64,000 nt of DNA from Bacteroidia bacterium (GCA_022760475.1 JALEFZ010000096.1:62001-126000); one strand, 5' to 3'. Shown: positions 50,633-59,398, numbered from the stretch's first letter. Program-made: numbers and translations. The notes: a model not told the origin generated them from the sequence alone.

Positions 50633-52374
50633 TGGACTACCTAATAGAAAAAGTTTCCCCCTTCGGCGCCCTGCTTATCAACAATGGTGGACCAGCTAGC
50701 ATTGAACAATTTTCAGAGGAGCAATTGCACCACTGGATATCAGCCTACAAGGTCGTGGTATTTAGGGGATTTGCCCCCCTTTCCAGACAAGAACTGGCTC
50801 TGTTTGCCCAGCAATTGGGAAAACCCATGCAATGGCCATTTGGCTCTATCAACGACCTGAAGGTCAAAGCTGAAGCAGAAAACTATATTTTCACCAACCG
50901 CAAAGTCCCTGTTCACTGGGATGGCGCTTTTACTGGCAATGTACCTCACATCATCCTATTCCAGTGTCTTGTTGCACCAGAAAAGGAAGACCTTGGTGGG
51001 ACTACCTTTGTCAACACAGAAAATATTTTATCAAATGCCACAGCTTCTCAAATGGAAGAATGGCAAAATGTATCTGTCACCTACAAAACAGAAAAACTGG
51101 CTCACTACGGGGGCGAATTCACACAAAAATTCCTCGATAAGCACAAAGTAGGGCAGCAAGCAGTGATTCGATATGCAGAACCTGTGGATGACCTCAACCC
51201 GGTAACAGTATCCATAGAGGGCTTGGAGGAAAAACCTGCCGAGACCTTTATCGCCGAAATAGAGGAATTGCTTTATCAGGAAGAGAACCTCTATATCCAT
51301 CGTTGGGAGGAGGGAGACCTGGTTCTGGCTGACAACCACTCCTTACTGCATGGCAGGGAAGCCTTTAAAAAACAGAAAGAACGACACATCCAGCGCATCA
51401 ATATCCTCCACAGGCCCAAGGGCTTCAGTTTTAGGAGATTCCTGGAAAACAGTTTGACCATCCGAAGGAAAGAGTTTTTTGTGGCGGAGCTTCCCATTTT
51501 TATCATTCCTCTTTTGTTGAGTCTGGGCAGTTGGAGTGAATTGATGCAGCCCATGCTCTACCTGGGCTTGATCGCAGGATTCTTGCTTTTCAACATCGGA
51601 GACATGGTCAACTGCTATGCTGATTATAAACTTGACTCCATTTACAAGAGCCATTTGTCCAATGCAGTATTTGAGTTGGGTAAGAAAAATGTGAAATGGC
51701 AGATAATCCTCACGGGGATAGCTGCGCTCCTACTCGTTTCATTTATCGCTGCCCAAAGCAGCCAGCTATTCTTGATTCCAATGGTGCTTATTGGAGGCTT
51801 TATAGGTATTCAATATTCTTTGAAGCCCTTCCAGTTTAAATCTCAAGGTATTCTTCAGTTTTTTTGTCTTTGGGGCATCATCTTCTTTGGACCGATGCTT
51901 TTCATGGCAATCATTTTCAAAGGAATTCCAAGCCTTACTGGCATATTCCTCTTTGCCTTTTACGGTTTTCATCAAATGGGGATTATTTTATTGAATACTG
52001 CAGAAGACTATCCAGAGGATATGAATGATGGCCTGAATACCATAATTGTGAGTTTGGGACTACACAGATCCATTCGATTGGCCTTTGGGATTGTGTTGTT
52101 TTCTGGTATTGCCTTGATTTTCGGGACTTTGCTTTTGTTTTATAATGCTCAACTTTCTCCCTGGGCTTATTCGAGTGTTTTGATTTTTGTAATGGGTTGG
52201 CTGGTTATTGTCAAGGAATACAGGCTTATCCTGAATAAAATCCAAGAGTTGGATGAAGAAGCAGCTGTAAAAGAAATCAAGAAAAACGGAATGAAGGTTC
52301 CTCGATGGCTAAAAATTGGGGCATATACATTTTTAGCTTGCATAAGTTGCTTTGCCATTTTGACGGTTTCATAA
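50632..52374 (+). CDS. PvcB-type Fe(II)/2-oxoglutarate dioxygenase fused to UbiA prenyltransferase
   Basis: A 580-residue fusion. Residues 1-265 are a TauD/PvcB-like dioxygenase: VVVFRGFAPL (41-50), metal ligands His95 and Asp97 in VHWDGAF, PHIILFQCLV, distal His240 in LLHGREAF and Arg255. PvcB relatives act on tyrosine isonitrile to form vinyl isonitriles. Residues 285-578 contain about eight membrane helices and both UbiA Asp motifs: N-x3-D-x3-D (NCYADYKLD, 327-335) and D-x3-D (DYPED, 459-463) with N-D-G-L-N-T after it. It should place an isoprenyl or similar group on an acceptor in the inner membrane. Coupled to the isonitrile synthase by a one-base overlap. I know of no precedent for this fusion. 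Confidence 0.87.
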   Translation: MDYLIEKVSPFGALLINNGGPASIEQFSEEQLHHWISAYKVVVFRGFAPLSRQELALFAQQLGKPMQWPFGSINDLKVKAEAENYIFTNRKVPVHWDGAFTGNVPHIILFQCLVAPEKEDLGGTTFVNTENILSNATASQMEEWQNVSVTYKTEKLAHYGGEFTQKFLDKHKVGQQAVIRYAEPVDDLNPVTVSIEGLEEKPAETFIAEIEELLYQEENLYIHRWEEGDLVLADNHSLLHGREAFKKQKERHIQRINILHRPKGFSFRRFLENSLTIRRKEFFVAELPIFIIPLLLSLGSWSELMQPMLYLGLIAGFLLFNIGDMVNCYADYKLDSIYKSHLSNAVFELGKKNVKWQIILTGIAALLLVSFIAAQSSQLFLIPMVLIGGFIGIQYSLKPFQFKSQGILQFFCLWGIIFFGPMLFMAIIFKGIPSLTGIFLFAFYGFHQMGIILLNTAEDYPEDMNDGLNTIIVSLGLHRSIRLAFGIVLFSGIALIFGTLLLFYNAQLSPWAYSSVLIFVMGWLVIVKEYRLILNKIQELDEEAAVKEIKKNGMKVPRWLKIGAYTFLACISCFAILTVS

Positions 52375-52552
52375 AACAGCTGGCAACTGAGTAAGCTCAT
52401 TCCCTTATCTAATCAGAAACGAGTAAAGAATCAGGAAATTCATTTTCGCAGCCAAAGGTATTAACAAAGAAAAGTTGTATCTTATATCCAAGCTCTAAAA
52501 TAGATTGTGGGACTCTCCCCAAACCAGTCTTATACGATTTTTTCCAAAAAAT

Positions 52553-53734
52553 ATGCATTCACAAATTGAGGCCCAAGATATAAGAAAGAGCCAATCTGTG
52601 GCTAATGAGCAGTTTTCCCAAGCTCATGTGGACATGCATTCCTCAGTCTTACAACGGAAATCGCAAGCCTTAACCCTCCAAAGAAAAGAGAATAAAACCG
52701 GATTGCCTGACCACCTGAAAATGGGTATAGAGAAGTTGTCAGGTATGTCAATGGATGATGTCAGGGTGCATAGGAATTCTGATAAACCCGCTCAATTACA
52801 AGCTCATGCCTATGCACAGGGAACCCAAATCCATTTGGGCCCGGGGAAAGAAAGACATCTGCCACATGAAGCGTGGCATGTAGTCCAGCAAAAGCAAGGA
52901 AGGGTAAAACCCACTATGCAAATGGGAGACAACATCAACATCAATGGGGATAAAGGCCTGGAAACTGAAGCGGATATAATGGGTGCTAAAGCCTTCCAAC
53001 TCAAGTCAAAAATATCTTTACATAGTCCAGGGTGTACTTGTTCATCTTGTTCCGGAGAACATGGAGAAACCATCCAGCCCAAACTAATAAATGCAAAAGT
53101 GGTACAGCTCTGCACCCATTGTGGCGATCCAAGCTGCGTGAAAGGAGAAAAATGCAGGAAGCCACCTGAAGGACTTTTCCCTGCAGGTTCGGGTTCTTGG
53201 GGAACCAAATTTTATAACCAAAGGCGAGGCCATGATGGAAAGCCCACAGAATGGGAACATCCTGTTCCTGGCAAGGCTTATCGTGATGCAGGTATGGGGG
53301 CGGAATATAGGAGCGCTCCTGTCTTACAGATACCCAAGACCATGCATAGAGGTGGTGTTTCCGGTGTGGGAGGGGGTATCAGTTCAACTGGCTCCAGCGA
53401 CAGTGCAAAAATTTGGTCTGGTGGGATAGGAAAGACCTTGGCCAGTGGAGATTTTGGAGAGGCTATATGGAGAGGGGTTGCTGACGGAATGAACTCCGCG
53501 CTACATACGGATCAGGATCTATCAATGGCCGCGGATGGCTATTACAGGATCATCCAAATGCACTTTGAAAGGGGAGACATTGATGATGCCACTCGTAAAG
53601 CTTTACTTGAAAAATTAATGGATATGTTCATGAAAATACAAGACCATCCTGCTTATTTCGGAAAGCCGGGAGGTTCTGGTGGTGGTGGCGGAGGGCCAAG
53701 CGCAGGAGGAGGCGGTGCTGCCATAACCGCTTAG
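52553..53734 (+). CDS. DUF4157-domain protein with possible nuclease C-terminus
   Basis: A 393-residue protein starting at ATG 52553. Residues 55-150 match DUF4157, the domain common in proteins linked to extracellular contractile injection systems (eCIS): GLPDHLKMGIEKLSGMSMDDV, VHRNSDKPAQLQAHAYAQGT, then the zincin-like HEAWHVVQQKQGRVKP and LETEADIMGAKAF. A Cys-rich stretch follows (CTCSSC, CTHCGDPSC). Then WEHPVPGKAYRDAG...HRGG has the E-H/H spacing of a His-Me (HNH) nuclease, and the tail is Gly-rich. No eCIS structural genes are in the window. It is likely an effector or toxin; the nuclease part is tentative. Confidence 0.72.
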   Translation: MHSQIEAQDIRKSQSVANEQFSQAHVDMHSSVLQRKSQALTLQRKENKTGLPDHLKMGIEKLSGMSMDDVRVHRNSDKPAQLQAHAYAQGTQIHLGPGKERHLPHEAWHVVQQKQGRVKPTMQMGDNININGDKGLETEADIMGAKAFQLKSKISLHSPGCTCSSCSGEHGETIQPKLINAKVVQLCTHCGDPSCVKGEKCRKPPEGLFPAGSGSWGTKFYNQRRGHDGKPTEWEHPVPGKAYRDAGMGAEYRSAPVLQIPKTMHRGGVSGVGGGISSTGSSDSAKIWSGGIGKTLASGDFGEAIWRGVADGMNSALHTDQDLSMAADGYYRIIQMHFERGDIDDATRKALLEKLMDMFMKIQDHPAYFGKPGGSGGGGGGPSAGGGGAAITA

Positions 53735-53766
53735 CTTAAGATGCTGTAAAAAAATTACCTTTCATT

Positions 53767-53818
53767 TTTACAGTTGGCTTTCAAGAACCTGAGTTCATCA
53801 TTTTTTTCGTTTTAGCAG
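53767..53818 (+). repeat. Second copy of the MITE internal block
   Basis: ACAGTTGGCTTTCAAGAACC and about 30 more bases match 35779-35826 with few changes, same orientation. The upstream flank (GATGCTGTAAAAAAATTAC) resembles the left end of the 35745 element. Lies just after the DUF4157 gene. Confidence 0.55.
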
Positions 53819-54008
53819 CACGGAAAGACTTTCTGCCTATAACATCAAGCACAAAGTTTCTCTTTGCCAGAGAAATCTGGCATCCAATAATATGATGAAA
53901 TTGCTATTTCTTCTTTTAACTGGAAATATGTTGCAGCTCAATCATTGTAAAACTAATTTTCCTTGACTGCTGCTTCCTCTAAATATTTCACCATCAATCC
54001 AGTTTAAG

Positions 54009-54962
54009 ATGAAAGCAATCTCCTTTATCTGCTGTCTATTCCTCGCCAGTCAAATTGCAGCTCAAACTACATCCATCAATTTTGAATTAAATGGAAGGCC
54101 CACCAATAGGGAGATTCAAGACAGCATTTCAAAAACTGTTAATCCATTTGCCAAATTCATAGGTGAATGGACACTTAAAGAAGATACCTGGATTCAGAAT
54201 TGGGGTGGGAAAAATGACACCATTAAAATTCCCAAACATCATACCGTCTCCAGTCAGGTCAATACAGAAAACAGCCTGTTTTCAATCATAGATGGCCCAG
54301 AACCCAATGGCCATATTTTCTGGTCTTACAATCCAAATAGCAAGGCAGTAGATCACCTTTCCAGTTTTGGAACAATAAGAATAGGCAAAGGTAGCGGAGA
54401 GTTTTATGGAGATGGAAACCTAAGGCTCAAAGTGAGTTTTGAAGGGGAAGCTGCAGGAACTTATCGGATCTATACCTACGAATGGAGAAGCAAGGATGAA
54501 TATGCCTTGAAATCTATCCAATATGATAAAGACAACAAACCAACAGGTCTGTTTTACCAGGGAGACTTTGTCAGGCTAAAGCCAGAAAAATCTGTCAAAG
54601 AGGAGATAGAAGCCATTTTAGCTGTTCTGGACAATTACCAGCTCCCAAAAGAAGTACAGGTTTCTGTCTACAAAGATGATGTCGTCCATATGGCTCCAAA
54701 GCATGAGGCGATCACCAGCAAGGCCGCCTTACTCAGTTATCTGAACGAACAAAAAGAGCATGGCCATTCTGACATGACGCACCAAATCGTAGAAATTTCG
54801 GAGCATGGGGATGTGATCATCATGCGAGGAAAGGTGAACGGGACATTTCATTCTGTTAATGGAGGCGAGCCCTTCCCATTTGAAACGAAGAATTTGTTTG
54901 TTTTTGAGCGGATAGAGGGTGAGTTGAAAATTGCAAAGGTAATTTACAATATGAATAAATGA
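54009..54962 (+). CDS. Secreted protein with DUF1579-like and NTF2-like domains
   Basis: A 317-residue protein with a signal peptide (FICCLFLASQIAA). Residues 45-195 resemble the DUF1579-type lipocalin-like fold: FAKFIGEWTLKEDTWIQNWG, NGHIFWSYNPNSKAVDHL, GTYRIYTYEWRSKDEY, FYQGDFVRL. Residues 200-317 resemble an NTF2/SnoaL-like domain: EEIEAILAVLDNYQ, TSKAALLSYLNEQKEHG, DVIIMRGKVNGTF, FETKNLFVFERIEGELKIAKVIY in pieces. Both folds bind small molecules. It lies between the DUF4157 and NuiA-like genes, but no functional link is proven. Confidence 0.72.
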   Translation: MKAISFICCLFLASQIAAQTTSINFELNGRPTNREIQDSISKTVNPFAKFIGEWTLKEDTWIQNWGGKNDTIKIPKHHTVSSQVNTENSLFSIIDGPEPNGHIFWSYNPNSKAVDHLSSFGTIRIGKGSGEFYGDGNLRLKVSFEGEAAGTYRIYTYEWRSKDEYALKSIQYDKDNKPTGLFYQGDFVRLKPEKSVKEEIEAILAVLDNYQLPKEVQVSVYKDDVVHMAPKHEAITSKAALLSYLNEQKEHGHSDMTHQIVEISEHGDVIIMRGKVNGTFHSVNGGEPFPFETKNLFVFERIEGELKIAKVIYNMNK

Positions 54963-55140
54963 TTCTGGAATCCAGAACATTAATTCCAGTTAAAATTCCT
55001 TTCTATCAACATTATTTTAAGCCAATATTAAATGAAGGGCTATTTCGCAAAAATAGTCTCAAAATCTCATGAACATTCCTTAATCTTATGGTATAATTGG
55101 ATGACTCCTTCTATTTCATTACCACCAAACTACTACATAA

Positions 55141-55950
55141 ATGGCCCGACTATCCAAACAAAAAGTTCACGCTGCCCTGGACAAGGCAGCGCAGAACATC
55201 CTAAATGCTGCAGGAAATGACCCCATTGTAAGTCGAAAAGATATACGGGCAAAATTGATGGAATTGGAGGGAGTGGAGGAAGAACTTACAAGGACTTTTT
55301 ACCGACTGATTGATCACAGGGATGCTAAGCCCGGGGCCAGGATTACCCAGAAGGACATTGATGATACCTTGGCCTATGCCAAAGAAAAATTGGTGGATGC
55401 CTATGACTTCAATAACAATGGCTTGTCAAAAACTGAAATCTCAAAGATGTCCCTGACTGCCCGTTTGGCTGTCAGGTTTGCAAAATTGCTTGACCAACAA
55501 GCTTCTACAGATAGCATGAGCACCGAAGAAATAGCTAAAGGCCTTTTTGAGTTGGGAAATGACTTATACTTCCCAGCCTGGGCCAACGAAGCAGATGCCT
55601 ACCTGACCCTTTTTCAAAAGGAAGCCAAGCTGAAGGAGTTGACCCCTGAAAGTTTCAGCTCCGCCTTGGGACTGGATTCATCCAAGAAGGAAGAATCTAT
55701 ACAGTTTTGGCATCAGGGCCGCTCAGAATATGAGTGGATATTTGAAAATTACGAGAACTACGAGCAGTTTGAAGAGCTAGAGTCCTTCAAGACACTCCAT
55801 ATATTCATGGAAAAGCACCTTACTCATATTACCCATGTCATTGTGGGTCTCGACGGAAGCCTACGCAGCTCAGAGTATCCGGTATATTTTGTAGGCTTAA
55901 GTCCTGAAGGAGACATCCTTGGTTTTGAAACCATTACCATTTGGACGTAA
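55141..55950 (+). CDS. Protein with EF-hand-like region and NuiA-like C-terminal domain
   Basis: A 269-residue soluble protein. The N-terminal half is helical, with a calcium-loop-like segment (YDFNNNGLSKTEISKM, one residue short of a regular EF-hand) and KPGARITQKDIDDTLAYAKEKL. The C-terminus (about 200-269) resembles nuclease A inhibitor NuiA: ESFKTLHIFMEKHLTHITHV, then PVYFVGLSPEGDILGFETITIW, matching its V-Y-x-I/V-G-x-T-P-x-G-x-x-x-G-x-x-T ending. NuiA blocks sugar-nonspecific nucleases. If the neighbouring DUF4157 protein is a nuclease, this could be an immunity factor, but it is two genes away. Confidence 0.6.
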   Translation: MARLSKQKVHAALDKAAQNILNAAGNDPIVSRKDIRAKLMELEGVEEELTRTFYRLIDHRDAKPGARITQKDIDDTLAYAKEKLVDAYDFNNNGLSKTEISKMSLTARLAVRFAKLLDQQASTDSMSTEEIAKGLFELGNDLYFPAWANEADAYLTLFQKEAKLKELTPESFSSALGLDSSKKEESIQFWHQGRSEYEWIFENYENYEQFEELESFKTLHIFMEKHLTHITHVIVGLDGSLRSSEYPVYFVGLSPEGDILGFETITIWT

Positions 55951-55962
55951 TTTTTTCGACCT

Positions 55963-56583
55963 TTGGATATGAACATAAGTCCAGATCAAACAGATCAGTT
56001 CATAGAAAACTACCTCCATGGCCTACAATTTCAAATGAAGCTTAGTGAGGAGAGCATTCAGTTAATTAGAGAAAACCATAAGATTGTCCAGACTAAATCC
56101 AAAGATACCCTCATCCTTCCCGGAGAAGTTTGTAGGAGTATATACCTGATCATTCATGGAGGCTTTGTTTGCCGCTATATTCACCAAGAAACAGGAGAAG
56201 CAAAGACCATCAATTTTTACTTGAATGACCTACATCCTTTTATGGCTTGTTTGGACAGTTATTTTACTCAAGTTCCCACAAATTGTGAATTAAAAGCCAT
56301 AGCGGACTCCACTGTAATCGCCTTACCCAGAACAATCGTAGACCGCCAGAAGGAAAAGGACTTCCATTTCAGGAACTTCTACCATGATGTGGTCATTACT
56401 GCCCTGGTTGAGGAGAATGAAATTAAAACGAAGCTCATCGCTTATTCATCCAAAGAAAAGTACAACTTCATTCTGGATACCATGCCCTCAGTGATTCAGA
56501 GGGTCCCATCCAAGTACATCGCTGAGTTTTGTGGGATCTCCCCTGAATGGCTCAGCAAGCTCAAAAAACAAAGTCAATCCTGA
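55963..56583 (+). CDS. Crp/Fnr family regulator (PhlG cassette 1)
   Basis: A 206-residue regulator with a cNMP-binding-like beta-roll (KSKDTLILPGEVCRSIYLIIHGGFVCRY in pieces, FYLNDLHPFMACLDSYFT) and a C-terminal helix-turn-helix (VPSKYIAEFCGISPEWLSKL). It starts 12 bases after the NuiA-like gene. The PhlG-oxidase gene follows 95 bases later on the same strand. The same regulator type precedes the second PhlG gene at 62107 (both end in P-S-K-Y-I-A). Confidence 0.88.
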   Translation: MDMNISPDQTDQFIENYLHGLQFQMKLSEESIQLIRENHKIVQTKSKDTLILPGEVCRSIYLIIHGGFVCRYIHQETGEAKTINFYLNDLHPFMACLDSYFTQVPTNCELKAIADSTVIALPRTIVDRQKEKDFHFRNFYHDVVITALVEENEIKTKLIAYSSKEKYNFILDTMPSVIQRVPSKYIAEFCGISPEWLSKLKKQSQS

Positions 56584-56642
56584 TTCTTTCCTCCGAATAG
56601 CATTTCTTGAATTAATTCAAGATTTCCGAAAGGTGTCCCCCA

Positions 56643-56650
56643 TACCTTTG
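56643..56650 (+). promoter_or_regulatory. Candidate -7 element of PhlG-oxidase gene
   Basis: TACCTTTG matches TAnnTTTG 28 bases before the ATG. A nearly identical TACCTTCG lies at the same distance before the second PhlG gene. Confidence 0.4.
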
Positions 56651-56678
56651 CCATTATTCAAATAAAAAAATTGAACAA

Positions 56679-58811
56679 ATGGGAAAGACATATCTTGGAA
56701 TCAAAGAAAAGGAACTTGAATCTGATTATGCTCCATTTTATAAAGAGCATATGGTAAAAATTAGTGAGGCGGTTGAAAAAAGCCTTACACAACCTCTGCC
56801 ATGGGGCCAACTGCTGGATATTGATGGAATGGAATTGCTCGAACAGCCTGGAGACCAAGCTGTAGAAACTGGCTATTCTGTCGCAGAAGATGGCAGCATT
56901 GCGGTAGCCGTAAAAACACTCCTTCCCAACAATACTCCCCAGATGTGGGATTGGTGGTTTGGGTGGCATGGTTCAGAAAATGAGCGATACAAGTTATGGC
57001 ATCCCAATGCACATATTAGTGCGAGTTGGGAAGATGGCAGAAATGATAACTGTTATGTAGGTAGAACCTCTATCATAGAAGAATACATTGGTAAAAATTC
57101 TTTTGATGCAGCCATTCAATTCAAATCACCTCTTGAATTTGGTTTTTCTTATGATGCCATCAACCACCCTGACAAAGCGGTTTATATTTGTGCCAGATTG
57201 GGGCACTCAAAGTTTCCCGTTGATTTTGGATACCTGGTACACCAGGTCAGGCAAACTCCTGAGGGCACTGAAATGCGCTCACGTTTTTGGGTAGGAGGTA
57301 AGTACGTAGCCGCACGTACCGAAAACATTATCAATAAAGCAGCTGTTCAGGTTCTCAAAACCTTCCAATCCTTACCAAAAACCTTTGGACAAGACCTCTT
57401 ACAACATTGTGCGGAAGAAATGAGCCACTTGGCTTCTATCCTTCCCGAGCTTTACCAGCAATATCACAAAGAAGAAACTGTAGGGATCGCTGGTTTGTCT
57501 GTTCACAAAGGGGATGCAGATTTTGAAAAAATGGTATTGGACACCATGTGGAACAAAGCTCCCATCGACCGCAGACCGGCTTCCATTTACGAACCTAAGA
57601 CCATAGAAGATGTCATCAATGTCGTCAGATACGCCAAAAGAGTAGGCAGAAGGTTAACGGTCACCTCTGGTGGACATAGTTTCAGTGCCAACTTTATCAG
57701 AGAGGGCTGCTTGCTGGTGGACATGAAGCACTTTGATCAGTTTAATGTCAATATAGAAGAGAAAACAGCAGTAGCAGGTCCAGCAGTTGGGGGAAGTACC
57801 CTTATGAAAGCCCTGTACAAAGACAAGCTGTTCTTCCCTGCGGGACACTGCCAGGGTGTATGCCTGGGTGGATATCTCTTGCAAGGTGGCTATGGCTGGA
57901 ATGGCCGCAAATTGGGAATTGCTTGTGAAAGTGTACTTGGTTTGGAAATCGTAACTGCGGATGGCGAATTGGTCTATGCAGATGCCAACACCAATGCTGA
58001 CCTGTTTTGGGCAGCCAGAGGGGCAGGGGCAGGATTCTTCGGCATTGTAGTCAAATTCCACATCAGGGTATATGACCTACCCAAATACCGCGCTGTCATC
58101 GTACATGACTTTGCCATCAAGCACCTTGAACATGTTTACCGCTGGGCACATAATATTGGTCCTGAAATTCCAAAAGCAGTGGAGTTTCAAATGGTAATGA
58201 GTAAAAATATGATGAACCTGATGGGCCCAGGAATTGAGGCAGTAGCTCCCATTTTTGCTGATACAAAGGATGAGTTTGAGGAGGCAAAGGAATTCATGAA
58301 AAATAGCCCCATTGCGAACAAGGCCATCATCAAATCGCCTGCAATTGATCCAGGTATAGATATCCTCTATAAAACGGTTATGTCTCATTATCCTGATGAT
58401 TACTGCTGGGGAGTTGACAATATTTGGACGCATGCTCCGGTAGATGATCTTATGCCATTCCTCAAGGAGATTGCGGAGAACTTGCCACCACCACCTTCAC
58501 ACTTCTTGTGGCTGAACTGGCATCCAGGAGAACTCTCCCAAGACATGGCTTATAGCAAAGAAGATAACATTTACCTCTCTCTTTACAGTTGTTGGAAAGA
58601 CCCCGCGGATACCCCTCAGTATGGCGATTGGGCAAGCAACATGCTTAAGAAAATGCAGCACCTTTCTTCAGGAATCCAATTGGCTGATGAAGGTTTGCAT
58701 AAGCGTACCGACTCTTTCATGTCAGAAGCGAACCTAAACAAGGTTCAAGCCATACGTGCCGAGAGAGATCCTCAGGGACTTTTCTACGAGTGGCACAGCA
58801 AACCCGAGTAA
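56679..58811 (+). CDS. PhlG-like hydrolase fused to BBE-type flavin oxidase
   Basis: A 710-residue fusion. Residues 1-265 resemble diacetylphloroglucinol hydrolase PhlG: MWDWWFGWHGSENERYKLWHPNAHI (89-113 in part), with candidate metal ligands His97, His108 and His112, and FRFWVGG-like SRFWVGGKYV. Residues 297-710 are an FAD-linked oxidase of the berberine-bridge class: RPASIYEPKTIEDVINVV, SGGHSFSANF with His333, AGHCQGVCLGGYLLQGGYGWN with Cys391, and LGLEIVTADGELVYA. His and Cys together indicate bicovalent FAD. The C-terminus ends RDPQGLFYEWHS, as in complete BBE enzymes. It may cleave an acyl-phenol and oxidise the product. Confidence 0.8.
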   Translation: MGKTYLGIKEKELESDYAPFYKEHMVKISEAVEKSLTQPLPWGQLLDIDGMELLEQPGDQAVETGYSVAEDGSIAVAVKTLLPNNTPQMWDWWFGWHGSENERYKLWHPNAHISASWEDGRNDNCYVGRTSIIEEYIGKNSFDAAIQFKSPLEFGFSYDAINHPDKAVYICARLGHSKFPVDFGYLVHQVRQTPEGTEMRSRFWVGGKYVAARTENIINKAAVQVLKTFQSLPKTFGQDLLQHCAEEMSHLASILPELYQQYHKEETVGIAGLSVHKGDADFEKMVLDTMWNKAPIDRRPASIYEPKTIEDVINVVRYAKRVGRRLTVTSGGHSFSANFIREGCLLVDMKHFDQFNVNIEEKTAVAGPAVGGSTLMKALYKDKLFFPAGHCQGVCLGGYLLQGGYGWNGRKLGIACESVLGLEIVTADGELVYADANTNADLFWAARGAGAGFFGIVVKFHIRVYDLPKYRAVIVHDFAIKHLEHVYRWAHNIGPEIPKAVEFQMVMSKNMMNLMGPGIEAVAPIFADTKDEFEEAKEFMKNSPIANKAIIKSPAIDPGIDILYKTVMSHYPDDYCWGVDNIWTHAPVDDLMPFLKEIAENLPPPPSHFLWLNWHPGELSQDMAYSKEDNIYLSLYSCWKDPADTPQYGDWASNMLKKMQHLSSGIQLADEGLHKRTDSFMSEANLNKVQAIRAERDPQGLFYEWHSKPE

Positions 58812-58830
58812 CTGCCTATATACCCAAGAA

Positions 58831-58868
58831 CCCGATTGGCAGCCTGACTGTCAATTGGGGATTTTTTT
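58831..58868 (+). terminator. Terminator after the PhlG-oxidase gene
   Basis: CCCGATTGGCAG pairs with CTGTCAATTGGG (two G-T pairs), followed by seven T residues starting at 58862. Confidence 0.8.
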
Positions 58869-58902
58869 GCCAACCTATTGAGTATTCCAACAAAACTTAA
58901 AC

Positions 58903-59361
58903 ATGAACAAGCTACGTTATAAACTTGGCAAGGACTGGTTATTCTACCTTATGGTTCTTGGCTATGCCTACCTCATCATCAATATGACAGTCAAGCTCTG
59001 GTTTGGGGGAGGGATAAATATTTTTGCGACCTATAGCGATGCCGCAGATCCTGCTGCCATGCTCATAGACGCCAATAAAGTCTACTGGTCAAAAACCTGC
59101 TTCCTATTCCTGACACTCTTGCTTTATGGATTAAATTTTGACTATCGCTTCGCAAGCGGTCTGGCAGCGAGTTTTTGGTCTGGCTCCCTTATGCTAATGT
59201 TTGCTCCCAGCCCGGTTTTGATCTTTGTTGCCCTTATTGGAAATGCCCTTGTAGGCCAGCAAATCTGGAGGAAGCAAGTATTCTCCAACAGAAACCTGAA
59301 CGAAAGACAGGATGATAAAACGGCCAAGATCCCTGAATCCAAGGAACCATTTGCCTCCTGA
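58903..59361 (+). CDS. Small membrane protein
   Basis: A 152-residue protein with about four hydrophobic helices (12-33, 63-80, 84-102 and 104-118) and a basic C-terminal tail (KQVFSNRNLNERQDDK). The loop FATYSDAADPAAMLIDANKVYW is conserved-looking but not recognised. It lies 38 bases before the sulfatase start and is probably co-transcribed with it. Confidence 0.65.
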   Translation: MNKLRYKLGKDWLFYLMVLGYAYLIINMTVKLWFGGGINIFATYSDAADPAAMLIDANKVYWSKTCFLFLTLLLYGLNFDYRFASGLAASFWSGSLMLMFAPSPVLIFVALIGNALVGQQIWRKQVFSNRNLNERQDDKTAKIPESKEPFAS

Positions 59362-59398
59362 CAAGCTCTTCCTTAGTTCAAAACAAGACCGCATCAAG

